Assembly: GCA_001179505.1 (NCBI GenBank)
Contig: CDMY01000466.1
Span: forward strand, 176,524-240,523
Direction: 5' to 3'
DNA: 64,000 nt
DNA from: Vitrella brassicaformis
Lineage: Eukaryota; Sar; Vitrellaceae
Under the pieces are notes generated by a model. It worked only from the letters and a program-made list of their open reading frames with translations. It had not been told where the DNA came from and made no database searches. The translations under genes and the position numbers were made by a program. Below are positions 1-9,754 of this stretch, one piece after another. Positions within the stretch are counted from its first letter, which is position 1. Every line of letters starts with the position of its first letter.

Positions 1-50
1 CCCTCTCTCTCCCCCCCCCCCTCTCTCTCTGTTGGACGGACCGCCCCTAC

Positions 51-956
51 CGTCATTTTTGTGGGTTCTCCGTCGACGTATCTGAAAGCAGAGGGTGGAT
101 CGGATAAGCACTGCCTGCCTTGTATACCCCCCCATTCATCGCCTCACGTGCATCTGACGTCTTTGCCCAGCTGGACCCCCTCTTCATCGATGAGGTACAT
201 GCCCTGCACGTTGCCCATCTCAGGCTCCAAATCAGCAAACATCTTGCTCTTCTGCAGACAGACAGACAAACACGCAACAGAGGGCATAGCGTACGTCATG
301 TCCATCTATGCGATGCATGAGTCGACTTGGCGCTCTCCCGCTGAAACTCACGTTCCAGATGAAAGTGGCCCTGCACAAAACAGCACAACACAACACGTGA
401 CGACAGCAGTGGCAGACACATGACTGACGGGCGGCACGGCATGAGTGTGCGGTCGGGTGGTTGCTTACGTTGAGACGGTACCGTCGGGTGCCCTCTTGAG
501 TCTCACCTCCTGCGGCACATACTCCTCCACCCCTTCCATGAACTCGATGCGGGCACCTGTCGCACCGCCACCGCCCTGACACACAACAGGAAGGCACAAA
601 CCATACAGACTGACAGGCTTGTGCCTTCCAACTGATGGAACACGTCGTCTGTGTGCGCGGTCGCCTGGCGCCCGCCTGTCTGTGCGTGCGGTGGTGTGTA
701 CCTCAGGTGTTGATGCAGCAGCGGTTGCGGACAGATCTCTAAGGCGGCGGTATGGCCGGACAGCCGCGCTGCGGATCATGGGGGCGAAGCTGTAGGCCAT
801 CCCTGCACACACACCACACACACACAGACAGCAGCAGCAGCAGCAGCAGCAACAGCAACAATGAGATGAAACGGAGATCTCTTCTCACGTTTGCTGGCTT
901 CTCCCACCAGTTATGGGCAGCAGGCCGCAGATGAGGAGGAAGGTAAGACGCGCCAT
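51..956 (-). CDS. psb28: Photosystem II assembly protein Psb28, plastid-targeted (3' end outside window)
   Basis: Psb28 is a small soluble factor that binds PSII assembly intermediates (CP47/RC47) on the stromal side of the thylakoid. Exons in transcript order: 956-908, 802-702, 575-469, 370-352, 251-148, 81-51; all phases agree. The mature part reads GARIEFMEGVEEYVPQEVRL, then STATFIWN, then GNVQGMYLIDEEGVQLGKDV and YVDGEPTKMT. These match the family core in which 'ARIqF..G..E.viPdVRLtR' is followed by 'TATFiFe' and 'GMYLiDEEGe'. The N-terminus, MARLTFLLICGLLPITG then MAYSFAPMIRSAAVRPYRR, is a hydrophobic signal peptide followed by an AYSFAP cleavage motif and a basic transit region, as in complex plastids. 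Exon 4 is only 19 nt. The last donor (GTAGGG at 50-45) leads off the left edge, so the final residues are missing. The gene is divergent from the PP2C gene. Confidence 0.93.
829..862 (+). repeat. CAG/CAA repeat in psb28 intron 1
   Basis: (CAG)n then CAACAGCAACAA lies within the first intron of psb28 (minus strand reads GCTGCT...). It has no coding role. Confidence 0.7.
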
Positions 957-1277
957 TTTTCACCAGACAAGTCACCAGATGCACCAGATATGTATCTTGC
1001 AGGCCTCAACAGCTACACTGAGCCCTCAGGCAAACGGATGGATGGGTTTTGCCCTTTTTGGGTCACGATCGCGAGCTGAGCCCGCAGAGGGTAGGAAAGC
1101 AGCTGAGCGGAAAAGACGTCGTCAAAGGCAGCGGGTTGTCCCGTCACTTCAATGCTCAAGTGCGTTGGGAGCATTTTCGCCCGGGCAACCAAATCGTCAC
1201 TGATCTCATCATCCTTATCATCCTCATCAGCAGCAGGTCCTGGTTGGTGCAATGTGTGGTGCGTCCTCCTCACGCAG

Positions 1278-3289
1278 ACAAGAACATACTTCTTCGAATC
1301 AGCGTGAGATGGAAAAAGAGCTCACCATGGTTGAGGCGATGTTGGCATGTGTGTGTGTGCGCGTCTGTGCTGCCAGGAAGCACATCATCCCCCATCCGAA
1401 CAAGAAGCTCAAGGGCGGGGAAGATGCAGCCTTCTGCGGATACAGGTCAGATAGATGGACGGATGAAAGGCATGCAGCCCGCACCACCACAACGTGTTGT
1501 TGTGGCTGTGCTGTTGCTGCTGTGGTGATGTGTGTAGGTATTTGGGCGTGGCGGATGGCGTGGGTGGGTGGGACTCGGTGGGCGTGGACGCTGGACAGTA
1601 CTCAAAGGAACTGCTGCAGAGGTATCAAGGGAGGAAGGAAGGCACACACACAGAATGACACACAAGCGTGCCTTTGACCTGCTCTTTGTCTGTCTGGTGT
1701 GTAGGGTTGAGGAGGCGTTGCGTGAGCACGGGAGGCGTTCCCGCTTCACCCCCTCCCCTCTCGAGATACTCAAGGCGGCATACCACAAGACACAGGCCAT
1801 AGGATCATCGTAAGCACCATTACATGACAGACAGACAGACAGCCAGGCAACATTATTCTATTAATGTCTGTCTGTCTGTCTGTCTGTGTGTGTGGATGCT
1901 GTTCAGTACGTGTTGTTTGGTGTTTCTTGACCACTACAGCCGGTCCGTCCGCACCGCCAACCTGGGCGACTCGGGGTTCCTCCTGTTCAGGTCGACGACC
2001 ACTGGACTTCTTTGGCCTCCTTCCATCCATCTATCCATCTATCCATCCATCCATCCACTTGTTGATTCGATTCATCTGCTTGTGTCGTGTCGGTCGTGTG
2101 TGCAGGCCGTCGGTGCATGAGGTGGTGTTGAAGTCAGAGTTTCAGTGCCACGACTTCAACTTCCCTGTACAGCTCGGTCGGTACACGCTCTCTTCTTTGC
2201 CGTGCATCCGGGATGAGAGTGTGCGCATCATTCGTTTACTCTCAGGCACGGGCTCCTCTGACCTGCCGGAACACGCAGACGTCACGGTACGATGATGCTC
2301 GCTCGGGCGGCAATGCGACACCCACTTAGTTATTCGTGTGTGTGTCACGGTTCGTTGAGGCAGGAGGCGCCCACTCAGCCGGGCGATTGGGTGTTGCTTG
2401 CGTCGGATGGTGTGTGGGACAACCTGTATGACGACGACATACTGCGCGTCCTCGAGAGGGCCCCCAACCCCGTGGTGAGTGAGTGGCAAGTCACGTGAGG
2501 CAGGCGGAGCGGGCGGGGGTCAGCCAAGGGAGGGGAGAGAGACAGACAGAGAGGGTGTGATGCAGCCAATGTTGACCATCAAATGCTGATGTAGCTACTG
2601 CTGGCTGATGGAGACAACCATTCTTTTACCTGATAGCTGACCCCACACACCACACCACACCACACCACACACCCACGTCTGATGTCTATGTCGTATGTAT
2701 GAGTGTTGGTATGTCCGTCGATGTGCTATCCTCTGGTCTCTCTGTGTGCTGTCCATCAGTTGGCCGCCGAGGAGATCGCCAAGGCCGCCTACAACCACTC
2801 ACTCGACACGTAAACACACGCCATCCAGCACACGACGGAAGGTTGATGGACTGCCCTTTGGGAGTGTGTGTCTTTGTGTGCAGCAAGCGTCGTTCGCCCT
2901 TCACTGAGCGCGAGAGGAGTCACAGCATGCAGAACAACACCACCGGCGGCAAACCCGACGACATCTCCGTCGTCGCTGCCAAAGTCAAGTGTGTATACAC
3001 CCAGACACGCACACCACACAAAGGCAGCCCATACACCACACATACTCACACACGTCGCATCGCGTATGTATGTCTCCGTCTAACCCATCTGTGCAGGGAT
3101 CCTTACCAGATGCGCCGTGAGGATGTGCCCGACGAGGTGGCCCAGCTGATGGGGCTCGACGCCAAGGCAGCCCAGGACGGGCAGGAGCAGGAGGCCAAGC
3201 GGGGGTTCCACAGAGAGCTCAAGAAGATGAAGAAGCACAACCGGGCAGAGGAGTGGCGGGCGGTGATGCGCGGGGAACACTCGTCATAG
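1278..3289 (+). CDS. PP2C-family protein phosphatase, PPTC7-like (first coding exon unresolved)
   Basis: A metal-dependent Ser/Thr phosphatase of the PPTC7/azr1 branch, often mitochondrial or plastidic. Exons: 1278-1303, 1377-1445, 1538-1621, 1705-1809, 1907-1990, 2106-2176, 2246-2286, 2364-2474, 2760-2809, 2884-2988, 3097-3289. Diagnostic segments in order: HIIPHPNKKLKGGEDAAFC; YLGVADGVGGWDSVGVDAGQ (metal-binding DGVGGW); TANLGDSGFLLFR; PGDWVLLASDGVWDNL (second metal Asp); GGKPDDISVVAAKV (C-terminal metal Asp). After the catalytic core comes a Lys/Glu-rich tail ending REL, KKMKKHNRAEEW and GEHSS. Exon 1278-1303 starts in phase 0 after a CACGCAG acceptor, so at least one more coding exon lies between about 957 and 1277; a candidate begins at ATG 1041 (MGFALFGSRSRAEPAEG). 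I could not decide its donor. Confidence 0.9.
1864..1892 (+). repeat. TGTC/TCTG repeat before an acceptor
   Basis: (TGTC)n just upstream of the acceptor at 1906 of the PP2C gene, with a complementary GACA run at about 1826-1842 near the donor of the same intron. Confidence 0.75.
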
Positions 3290-4037
3290 GCATGATAGCG
3301 GAGTAGGGAGCTGGACGAGAGGAAGAGGAACAGAGAGGGAGAAAGAGGGAGAAAGAGGGAGGGAGGGAGGGAGGGAGGGGGTTTGTCTGTCTGTCTTTCT
3401 GTCTGATGGAGACTTCTGCCAACGCAGGGATGACGAGTTTTTTGCCTCCTCATGCAGTGCATGGCTCCAGATGGCTGGCTCAATGGGGTGACTGACGGTA
3501 CGTGATGGAGGGATGCGCCTGTGGGTGTGCGCGTGTGTGGTGTGTGACTGCACTCTACTGCACTGCCAAAGGGACTCTGGCATGTCAGACGTGTCAATTA
3601 ACTGCTTGTGAGGGTCTTGCTTGCCACTCCACAATTCTCGGACACAACGGATGTGTTCCCGTCGGATCGGATGACATACGCGAGACGATTCATATTGTCA
3701 CAAGCACTCACGTCGGCAGGAAGTCAGCACGTGCACCACACCCAGGGAAGAAAGCCACCAAGGCAGATCGATCAGATACCCACCGACCCACCGACAGACA
3801 GACACATCCACCAGCCAGAGCTGATGGATGGATGGATGGAAACACAGTCATATATACACACACGGCACCGTCACCGTCACACACTCACATTCATATCGTG
3901 GGCAATCGTCCCTCTCGGCAGTCACCGGCCCGCCACAGACAGACAGCTATACATACCTACCTACCCTGACGAGAAGAAGACACACGTCAAGAGAGAGGGA
4001 CAAACACACCACATCCACCTTTCCCTCCCTCCCTCAG
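3290..4037. other. Convergent intergenic spacer with simple repeats
   Basis: The spacer lies between the 3' ends of the PP2C and F-box-like genes. It holds a purine run of (GGGA)n at about 3345-3379, GTCT and CACA tracts, and (GGAT)n at about 3825-3841. No ORF has exon-like flanks or recognisable motifs. It presumably contains both 3' UTRs. Confidence 0.5.
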
Positions 4038-5048
4038 TCACACATCCACATGAACCCTCCCCCTGTTGATGGTGTGCTCCAGACCAAATCGCCTCAGCAC
4101 ACTAACAGCGCGGCCCATCGACACATTGAGGCGAGTGTCACCAGCAGCAGACCGCTCCGTCGTGTGCAGCTCAATCGCCCCCGCCACCCACTCCACCAGC
4201 AGATGCGCCGCGATGGTCTCGCCACGCCGATAGCCGCTGACAATGACAATACGCCATTCATCCATGGGCCCATGGAGGTCACCCCGGTCCCAGCAGTAGT
4301 CCACGACAATCCCCTCGTCTCTGTCGATCTCGCCGGCCAGCAGCGAGAGGTAGCCCGGGTTGTCTCTCCGAATGTGTGTCCGCAGGGTCGCGTGTGGTGC
4401 GCCACACGACCACACACGACACAGGCTTCGCAGAAGGAATGACGTGAAAGACGGGAAGAGCCAATCAGACCGAATCACCGGATCTTTTCTGTCGTAGGTG
4501 CCAGCGTAGCGGTGGCCTGCCGGCAAGGCGCCCAGCGGCACCACTCGAACGCTCAAATTGCCGATGTGATATGCCCCGTTGGCGGATTGCTGCAGGGCCA
4601 GGGTGTGTCCGTGGTGAGTGAGGTGGTGGCCGAATGTGCTGTAGATGGCCATGGCGAGGGGCAATCGGTCGAAGGCCGCTCTTGTGCGCAGGTTGGCGGC
4701 CATCCAGTCAGCGGACAGCACCAGAGGCAGCCTTGGGGTTAGTCCATATATGGCGGCAAGTTGGATAAACATGCCCATCAAGCGCCATTCCCTCTCTGCT
4801 CGTTGCAGGACCCATGCGCACCGGAGCAGGTAGGCAAATCTGCCCAGCAAGGAAGCGCAGCGGTTGACGTCGATGAGGCCATTCAGCGAGCGGCAAGAGA
4901 TCTCGGCGTCGATGATCCGCAGCAACTCATCACAAGTGACCGCGTCGCCGACTGCGTGCGATGTGCTGCGGAGGTTCACCAGCTCCCTGAGGGTAAGAAG
5001 GGGCACCACACGCCCGCCCCAGAGCTCGAGAGGTAGAAACCATTCCAT
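4038..5048 (-). CDS. Intronless hypothetical protein with F-box-like N-terminus
   Basis: A single uninterrupted frame of about 336 residues, with ATG at 5048. No family is firmly recognised. The N-terminus MEWFLPLELWGGRVVPLLTL continues with RELVNLRSTSHAVGDAV. This resembles the F-box pattern LPxE, a hydrophobic helix, then LxxLRxTS. No WD, LRR or Kelch repeats are visible afterwards; the rest is mixed alpha/beta with several Trp and Arg. It is the only clearly intronless gene in the window, which suggests origin by retrocopy or membership of an expanded lineage-specific family. It is divergent from the first ARM-RING gene, with a telomere-like motif in the shared upstream region. The coding call is strong; the F-box label is tentative. 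Confidence 0.7.
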   Translation of the reverse strand: MEWFLPLELWGGRVVPLLTLRELVNLRSTSHAVGDAVTCDELLRIIDAEISCRSLNGLIDVNRCASLLGRFAYLLRCAWVLQRAEREWRLMGMFIQLAAIYGLTPRLPLVLSADWMAANLRTRAAFDRLPLAMAIYSTFGHHLTHHGHTLALQQSANGAYHIGNLSVRVVPLGALPAGHRYAGTYDRKDPVIRSDWLFPSFTSFLLRSLCRVWSCGAPHATLRTHIRRDNPGYLSLLAGEIDRDEGIVVDYCWDRGDLHGPMDEWRIVIVSGYRRGETIAAHLLVEWVAGAIELHTTERSAAGDTRLNVSMGRAVSVLRRFGLEHTINRGRVHVDV

Positions 5049-5073
5049 ACTCCCTGACAGCAGCAGGGTTTCC

Positions 5074-5098
5074 AAACCCCTAGACCCTCAAAACCCTT
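5074..5098 (+). promoter_or_regulatory. Telomere-like AAACCCT/GACCCT promoter motif (copy A)
   Basis: The sequence reads AAACCCCTAGACCCT then CAAAACCCTTCCG. The same block occurs upstream of the downstream tandem paralogue, and related blocks occur near three more gene starts. It lies between the start of the minus-strand F-box-like gene (26 bp away) and the plus-strand ARM-RING gene (about 260 bp upstream of its ATG). It resembles the plant telo-box (AAACCCTA). Its function is inferred. Confidence 0.5.
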
Positions 5099-5360
5099 CC
5101 GCTTTGTGCCATGAAAGGTGGTGGCAGCCTAACAGTATGCGCCCAGAGGTCCTGTGTATTACTTCCGAGGGTGAGAGACGAAAAATACAGAAAGAACCAT
5201 CGAGAAGCGCTATGGTGCTCGCTGGTTGGTTGTGCTGCTCGTTGCAGGTGCTGGTCTATTCATCCTTTCATCCATCTGGCGTCGGGCTCCCATGTGGCAG
5301 CGCGTCTTGTCGGCCAGCCTCCTTAGCGCCATGAATGAGGGCTGATCTACGCCAAGGGGT

Positions 5361-8300
5361 ATGACCAACTTGGGTCCTCGCCCAGCTCTTGTCGTCGAAG
5401 CGGCCATCCGTCTCCTCTCGTCGCCAGGGGAGCTGCCAGAGGGTGCCCTCGAGAGCAGCCTTGAGGCGCTGGGCGTTGCCAAGAGGCTGGGCCAGGGTGG
5501 GTGCGAGGCCCTGAGGAAGAATTTCCGCAATGGGCGACTCCTGGAGCGCGTGTTCGATGCTTTCACCGACAGCGGCAACACGGCCAGCCAGGACGACGCG
5601 GCAAACATGTGCGCCGTGCTGATCCAGAGGGCAGAGGCGCACCTCACGCACGACATCATCCAGCTGTGTGGATCGCCTCAACGGTTCATCGGCAGGCTGG
5701 CCACACTGCTGACAGAGACCGACAATGACAACATCGCGGACGTCGCCTTCGCGCTGCTGCATGCGGCCATACCAAGGGCAGGAATGAGGGCAATGCGGCC
5801 GACTATCGAGACCATTGTGTGCAGCACCACCCCGCCATCTTCGACAAGGCAGTGGCGCTTTCGGGCAAGACGGGGGTCAGTGCAGCAAGTCTGGCCTTCC
5901 TGCTGTCGGCCTTTTCGACGGATAATGAATTCGGCCCGGCCTTCCCCGGCCCTGCTGCCGTGCCTCCTCTGGTGTGGGTGGGGGTGTTCCGGACAGTCGT
6001 GGGCGTGCTGACGTGTGAGGACCAGGCAACTCGGGACAAGTTGTAAGCGACTATAGATGACACACAGGCAGACAGCTGCATTTCCTTCCCCTCTTTCTTT
6101 GATGTATGACTGCTTCAGTGCTGCCTGTTTTGAGCACGCCGTAGCACTCGTCCGCCACCACATGCACCGCGTGACCTTCACAGGTAGGAAGTAAAGTCAG
6201 TCAGACATACAGACAAACTCACACCACTTTTCCGCCACCTGACTCCTTGTCGTCTGTCGGCTGGCGCAGGGTCGGATGATGAGCGTGCTGCGTACCTGGC
6301 TGCCATCCGTGAGGACATCTGCCCCCTCGTCGACACGTTGGCGGCCACCCTGACATCCTCCGACGCAGACAAGGCGGTGCGTGGGGGGGCCAAGGTCTGC
6401 CTCGAGTTCATCTTCGGCTTCTGCTGCGATTTCAAGAATGTCACACAGATTGGTGGGTGAAAGGGCAGACAGACGGCCCGCTCCGAGTGTGACCTCAGTT
6501 GCTGAATGCGTGTGCCCGTCCTTGTGTGCGTCTGTGCAGATGCCGAGTGCTTCAATGATGCCGACGGGCCCGTCCAGCGCTTGATGAGAGTGCCCAATGC
6601 GCTGCAGGCGTACGTCGCGGGCGTCAAGAGCCCCACCAATACCCTTGCCTCTAGGATTAGGATCACCACGCTGCCCCTGGCTCTCCCGCAGATGCTGGCC
6701 GGTGGGCGAATCAAACGAGGGATGCATGAGAGGGAAGTGAATGAATGCCTCCCTGTGGATGTGTCGCATAAACGTCTGCAGACTGTGGCCATCGTGATGC
6801 CGTGTACTCTTCCGGATGCATCTCGATGGCGTCGGATATCGCCAAGCGCCTCGACAAGGAGTCCGATGAAAAAGTGGCATTCTGTGCGGGCACTCTTTGG
6901 AAAATCGTCGGAAGCGACACAGACCTCACCGACGCGCGCGCCCGGGTCAGTCCCGCAGGCCGAAAGGCAGCACGGATGGATGGATGGATGCGGCCATGGC
7001 CATCGTGTGGTGCTCATTTTCAGATCGCTGTGCGTGAAGGCCTTCCAGGAGCCCTGTGTGAGATGACCATCGCCTGCATCAAGGGTCAGATCGACCAACA
7101 CAAGGTGGACGGCTTCATCAACTTCGCTATCAGAGCTCTGCGCGCACTCGTCAGGTACGCACACACACACGCCTGTGGTGGAAGATAATGTGTGGATGTC
7201 TTCTCGGTGCAGCTACGGTGATCGCATGAGCAGCCGAGGGGGCAGGTTCCGTCCCGACAGCGTCACGCAGGCCATCCTCCAGCACGAGGCCGTCAAGGCC
7301 ATGCGCGTGGCCGGGCGGCAGCCAGGTAGACGCAAGGGACACCAGCGGCAGCAGCAGCAGCAGCAGCAGGCGACAGTGCCCAAGGAGGTGGGAAATGATC
7401 CGCACGTGACGCCTCACACGGACAGTGTCCATATCAGTGTATGTGTTGTGTGTTAGCTGTTGGAGCTGTTTGACGAGATAGAGAGTGCGGCCAGCGAGCG
7501 GACCGAGAAGATCATCGCAGAGCTGGACATTGAGGGCACGCAGGAGGGGGCCGAGGACACCAACGGCAGTAAGGGCGTCAAGAAGAAGACCAAGGGCAAG
7601 AGGGGCGGCAAGGGAGCCTGTACCAAGGAGTCGCCATCACCATCCAGGTGACCGCCAGATAGGGAAAGAGCGCATCCACAAAAATGAACGGAATGCGTGT
7701 GTGTGTGTGTGCCGATCGACAGCTGTGGTGCCATCGGCACATCCGAAGACCGCAGCGAGCAGCCGGAGGAGGACGCAGAAGATCCTTATGGTCTGCCCGG
7801 CCCTCCCAGCCCGTCGCCCCCCTCCCCTCCCCGACCCTCATGCTCATTCTCGTCTGCATCGGCGGCTGCGGCTGCTGGCAGTGGGCAGCAGGTGGGGGCG
7901 GGCGATGGTGGTGATGTCGAGGGCGGCGGCTTCATCACCGTCGGCCGCAAGAAGAGGGGCGGCAAAGGCACTGGCGGCCACACACAGCAGCAGCAGACCA
8001 ACACGGCTGACAAACGAGATGACAAGTGAGACCGACCAAAGCACTCCACCACACTCAGCACTGACTACTCCGGTGTGCTTGTGTGTTCAGCTCGAGAGTC
8101 TTCCCGTCTTCGTCTTCGTCTTCGTCCGAGTCGACGCGGCCCTCCTCATCGCACTCGTCTGTGTCTGGCGGCCCCCACAACGCGCCGCCCCTGCCCTTCC
8201 CTCTGCCGCCCCGCCCGGCCGCCCCGCCCCCACGGCCTCCCAACCAACACACATCCACGCCAGCACCGTTCAGTAGCCGTGCTGGCTGTGACGAGCAGGG

Positions 8301-8931
8301 CCTTGCCCCCTTAGCAGCTGGGGGCAGTAGCAGTAGCAGTTTGGAGAGGGCGGTGGAGTCGGAGGGCCGCAGTGGTCAGCACAGGTACGTTTTGACGGAC
8401 AGAGCAGCCGAGGAAGGGGGACGGGCAGACAGAAAATAGCCACTGTGCCTGTGTGTGTGGTTGCGTGTCTGCAGGTGTGGTGGTGAGGTCAGCGAGTTGG
8501 AGTTGATGCGCCAGCAGCTCGAGGCCATGCGGCTGAAGAACGAGGCCATAGAAAGGGAGAACAAGAGGTACGTGAGGCGACGCCACACACCCGACCTGCA
8601 GTGGTTGCATGCCCCTCTTTCGTGAGTGTCTGATGGGTGGTTTGCTGCCCACAGGCTGGAGGAGGAGCGCGAGAGCACTGAGTGTGACATCTGCATGGCC
8701 TCAAAGAAGTCCATCGTACTCATCCCCTGCGTAAGACAGCTCACAGGCACAACGGCTCACCTGTCCCTCTCAGCCATGCGCTGGCCACGTGTGTGTGTGT
8801 GTGTGTGTGTGCAGCGTCACTTCTGTCTGTGCGGTGGTTGTGCTGCGGCCTTGATGCGGCGTCCCGTAGACCAGCGGCTGTGCCCCAGGTGCCGACAGGC
8901 CATCACGGCCACTCGACACGTCTATCTGTGA
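5361..8931 (+). CDS. ARM/HEAT-like plus C-terminal RING protein, tandem copy 1 (frameshifted in exon 1)
   Basis: Probable E3 ubiquitin ligase. Exons: 5361-6042, 6119-6183, 6270-6452, 6540-6701, 6782-6945, 7024-7154, 7213-7387, 7457-7647, 7723-8025, 8091-8384, 8475-8567, 8655-8730, 8815-8931. The N-terminal half is helical, ARM/HEAT-like (for example REGLPGALCEMTIACIKGQI and FAIRALRALVRYGDRMSSRG). Poly-Gln, Lys/Gly-rich, Pro/Ser-rich and acidic low-complexity regions follow, then a short coiled coil (LMRQQLEAMRLKNEAIEREN). It ends in a C3HC4 RING: CDICMASKKSIVLIPC, RHFCLCGGCAAALM, LCPRCRQAITATRH. Compared with copy 2, one base is missing near 5770-5790: the frame up to HAAIP and the frame from NEGNAADYRDHCVQHHPA onward do not join. 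All later exons stay open and conserved, so this is either a recent disabling change or an assembly error. The ATG is set by alignment with copy 2. Confidence 0.8.
5765..5795 (+). other. Apparent one-base deletion (frameshift) in tandem copy 1
   Basis: Copy 1 from CTGCTGCATGCGGCC to GAGGGCAATG is one base shorter than the matching stretch of copy 2 (about 10153-10190). No GT-AG intron of fitting phase can restore the frame. Both flanks are homologous to copy 2 in different frames. Confidence 0.75.
7347..7370 (+). repeat. CAG repeat encoding poly-Gln
   Basis: An uninterrupted (CAG)n/(CAA) run inside exon 7 of the first ARM-RING paralogue encodes a Gln stretch between Arg/Lys-rich segments. 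The tandem paralogue has only three Gln here, so the repeat expanded after duplication. Confidence 0.75.
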
Positions 8932-9396
8932 GTGCGGGGCCATGCTGTTAGCGACCTACTCGTCTGGTGCTACGACGCACGAGAGTCACATGCTGGCGGT
9001 TGGATGAGTGACATGCCGACAGACGAGCCCTTCATGTTGGGGGGCGGGTGTGGTGGGTGGGTGGCAGCTGTGTTTGCATAGCATAGATGTGACTCACTGG
9101 CTGGCGGACTGAGAGAGAGGCGGAAATATGGTCGGCCGGCCGATCGATGTGTACAGACTTACTTACTTTCCCTGGCTGGCTGCCTTGCTGGCTGGCTGGC
9201 TGCTTCGTTCATCTCTCTGGTCACACGAATGACGCAACCTACAACACCGCTGACTGACTGATGACCCATGTTTGTGTATGTGGAAGGGCCCACACATGCC
9301 GACACCTACAGATGCAGCAGGGGAGGTGATTGGCTTTCACGGAAGCATGGGCGACCAGCACGTCTGATCTAGAGTCAATATGGCAGGGTCTCAAAA
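8932..9396. other. Spacer between tandem ARM-RING paralogues
   Basis: The spacer contains short GGCT/CTGG repeats (about 9170-9205) and GTGGGTGG tracts. No gene is supported. Confidence 0.5.
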
Positions 9397-9425
9397 CCCT
9401 AGACCCTCAAAACCCTTCCGCCTTT
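9397..9425 (+). promoter_or_regulatory. Telomere-like AAACCCT/GACCCT promoter motif (copy B)
   Basis: The sequence reads AAAACCCTAGACCCT then CAAAACCCTTCCG, followed by a GTGAAAGGTGGTCG stretch also shared with copy A (ATGAAAGGTGGTGG). It lies about 350 bp upstream of the ATG of the second ARM-RING paralogue. The tandem duplication therefore carried the promoter. A 5' UTR intron (GTATGT near 9631 to CCAG near 9706) is plausible between motif and ATG. Confidence 0.55.
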
Positions 9426-9754
9426 TAAAAGTGAAAGGTGGTCGTCGCAGCTCAAATCGCCGCAGGTGCTTGTCCCCAGCCGTCCATCTGCCAGGTCCAT
9501 CTGGGTGGCGCCAGTGGGCGCTGGATGCAGCCGCACAGACCGCCCACAGTTCCGGCCTGCCAGCACCGATCCAGAGATCCCGGCCTTTGGTCGATGGAGA
9601 GCGCAGCAGTCATCTGAATAGCTTTTGAGAGGTATGTTGCGGACGGAAACGGTGAACAAGACCACATTATGTAACTCATTGCCCATCCATCTGCGTTGTG
9701 TTCCAGGGTGACAAATTCACTCTTTCATCCGTCGGTTGGCGGCCACCTGCTCGC

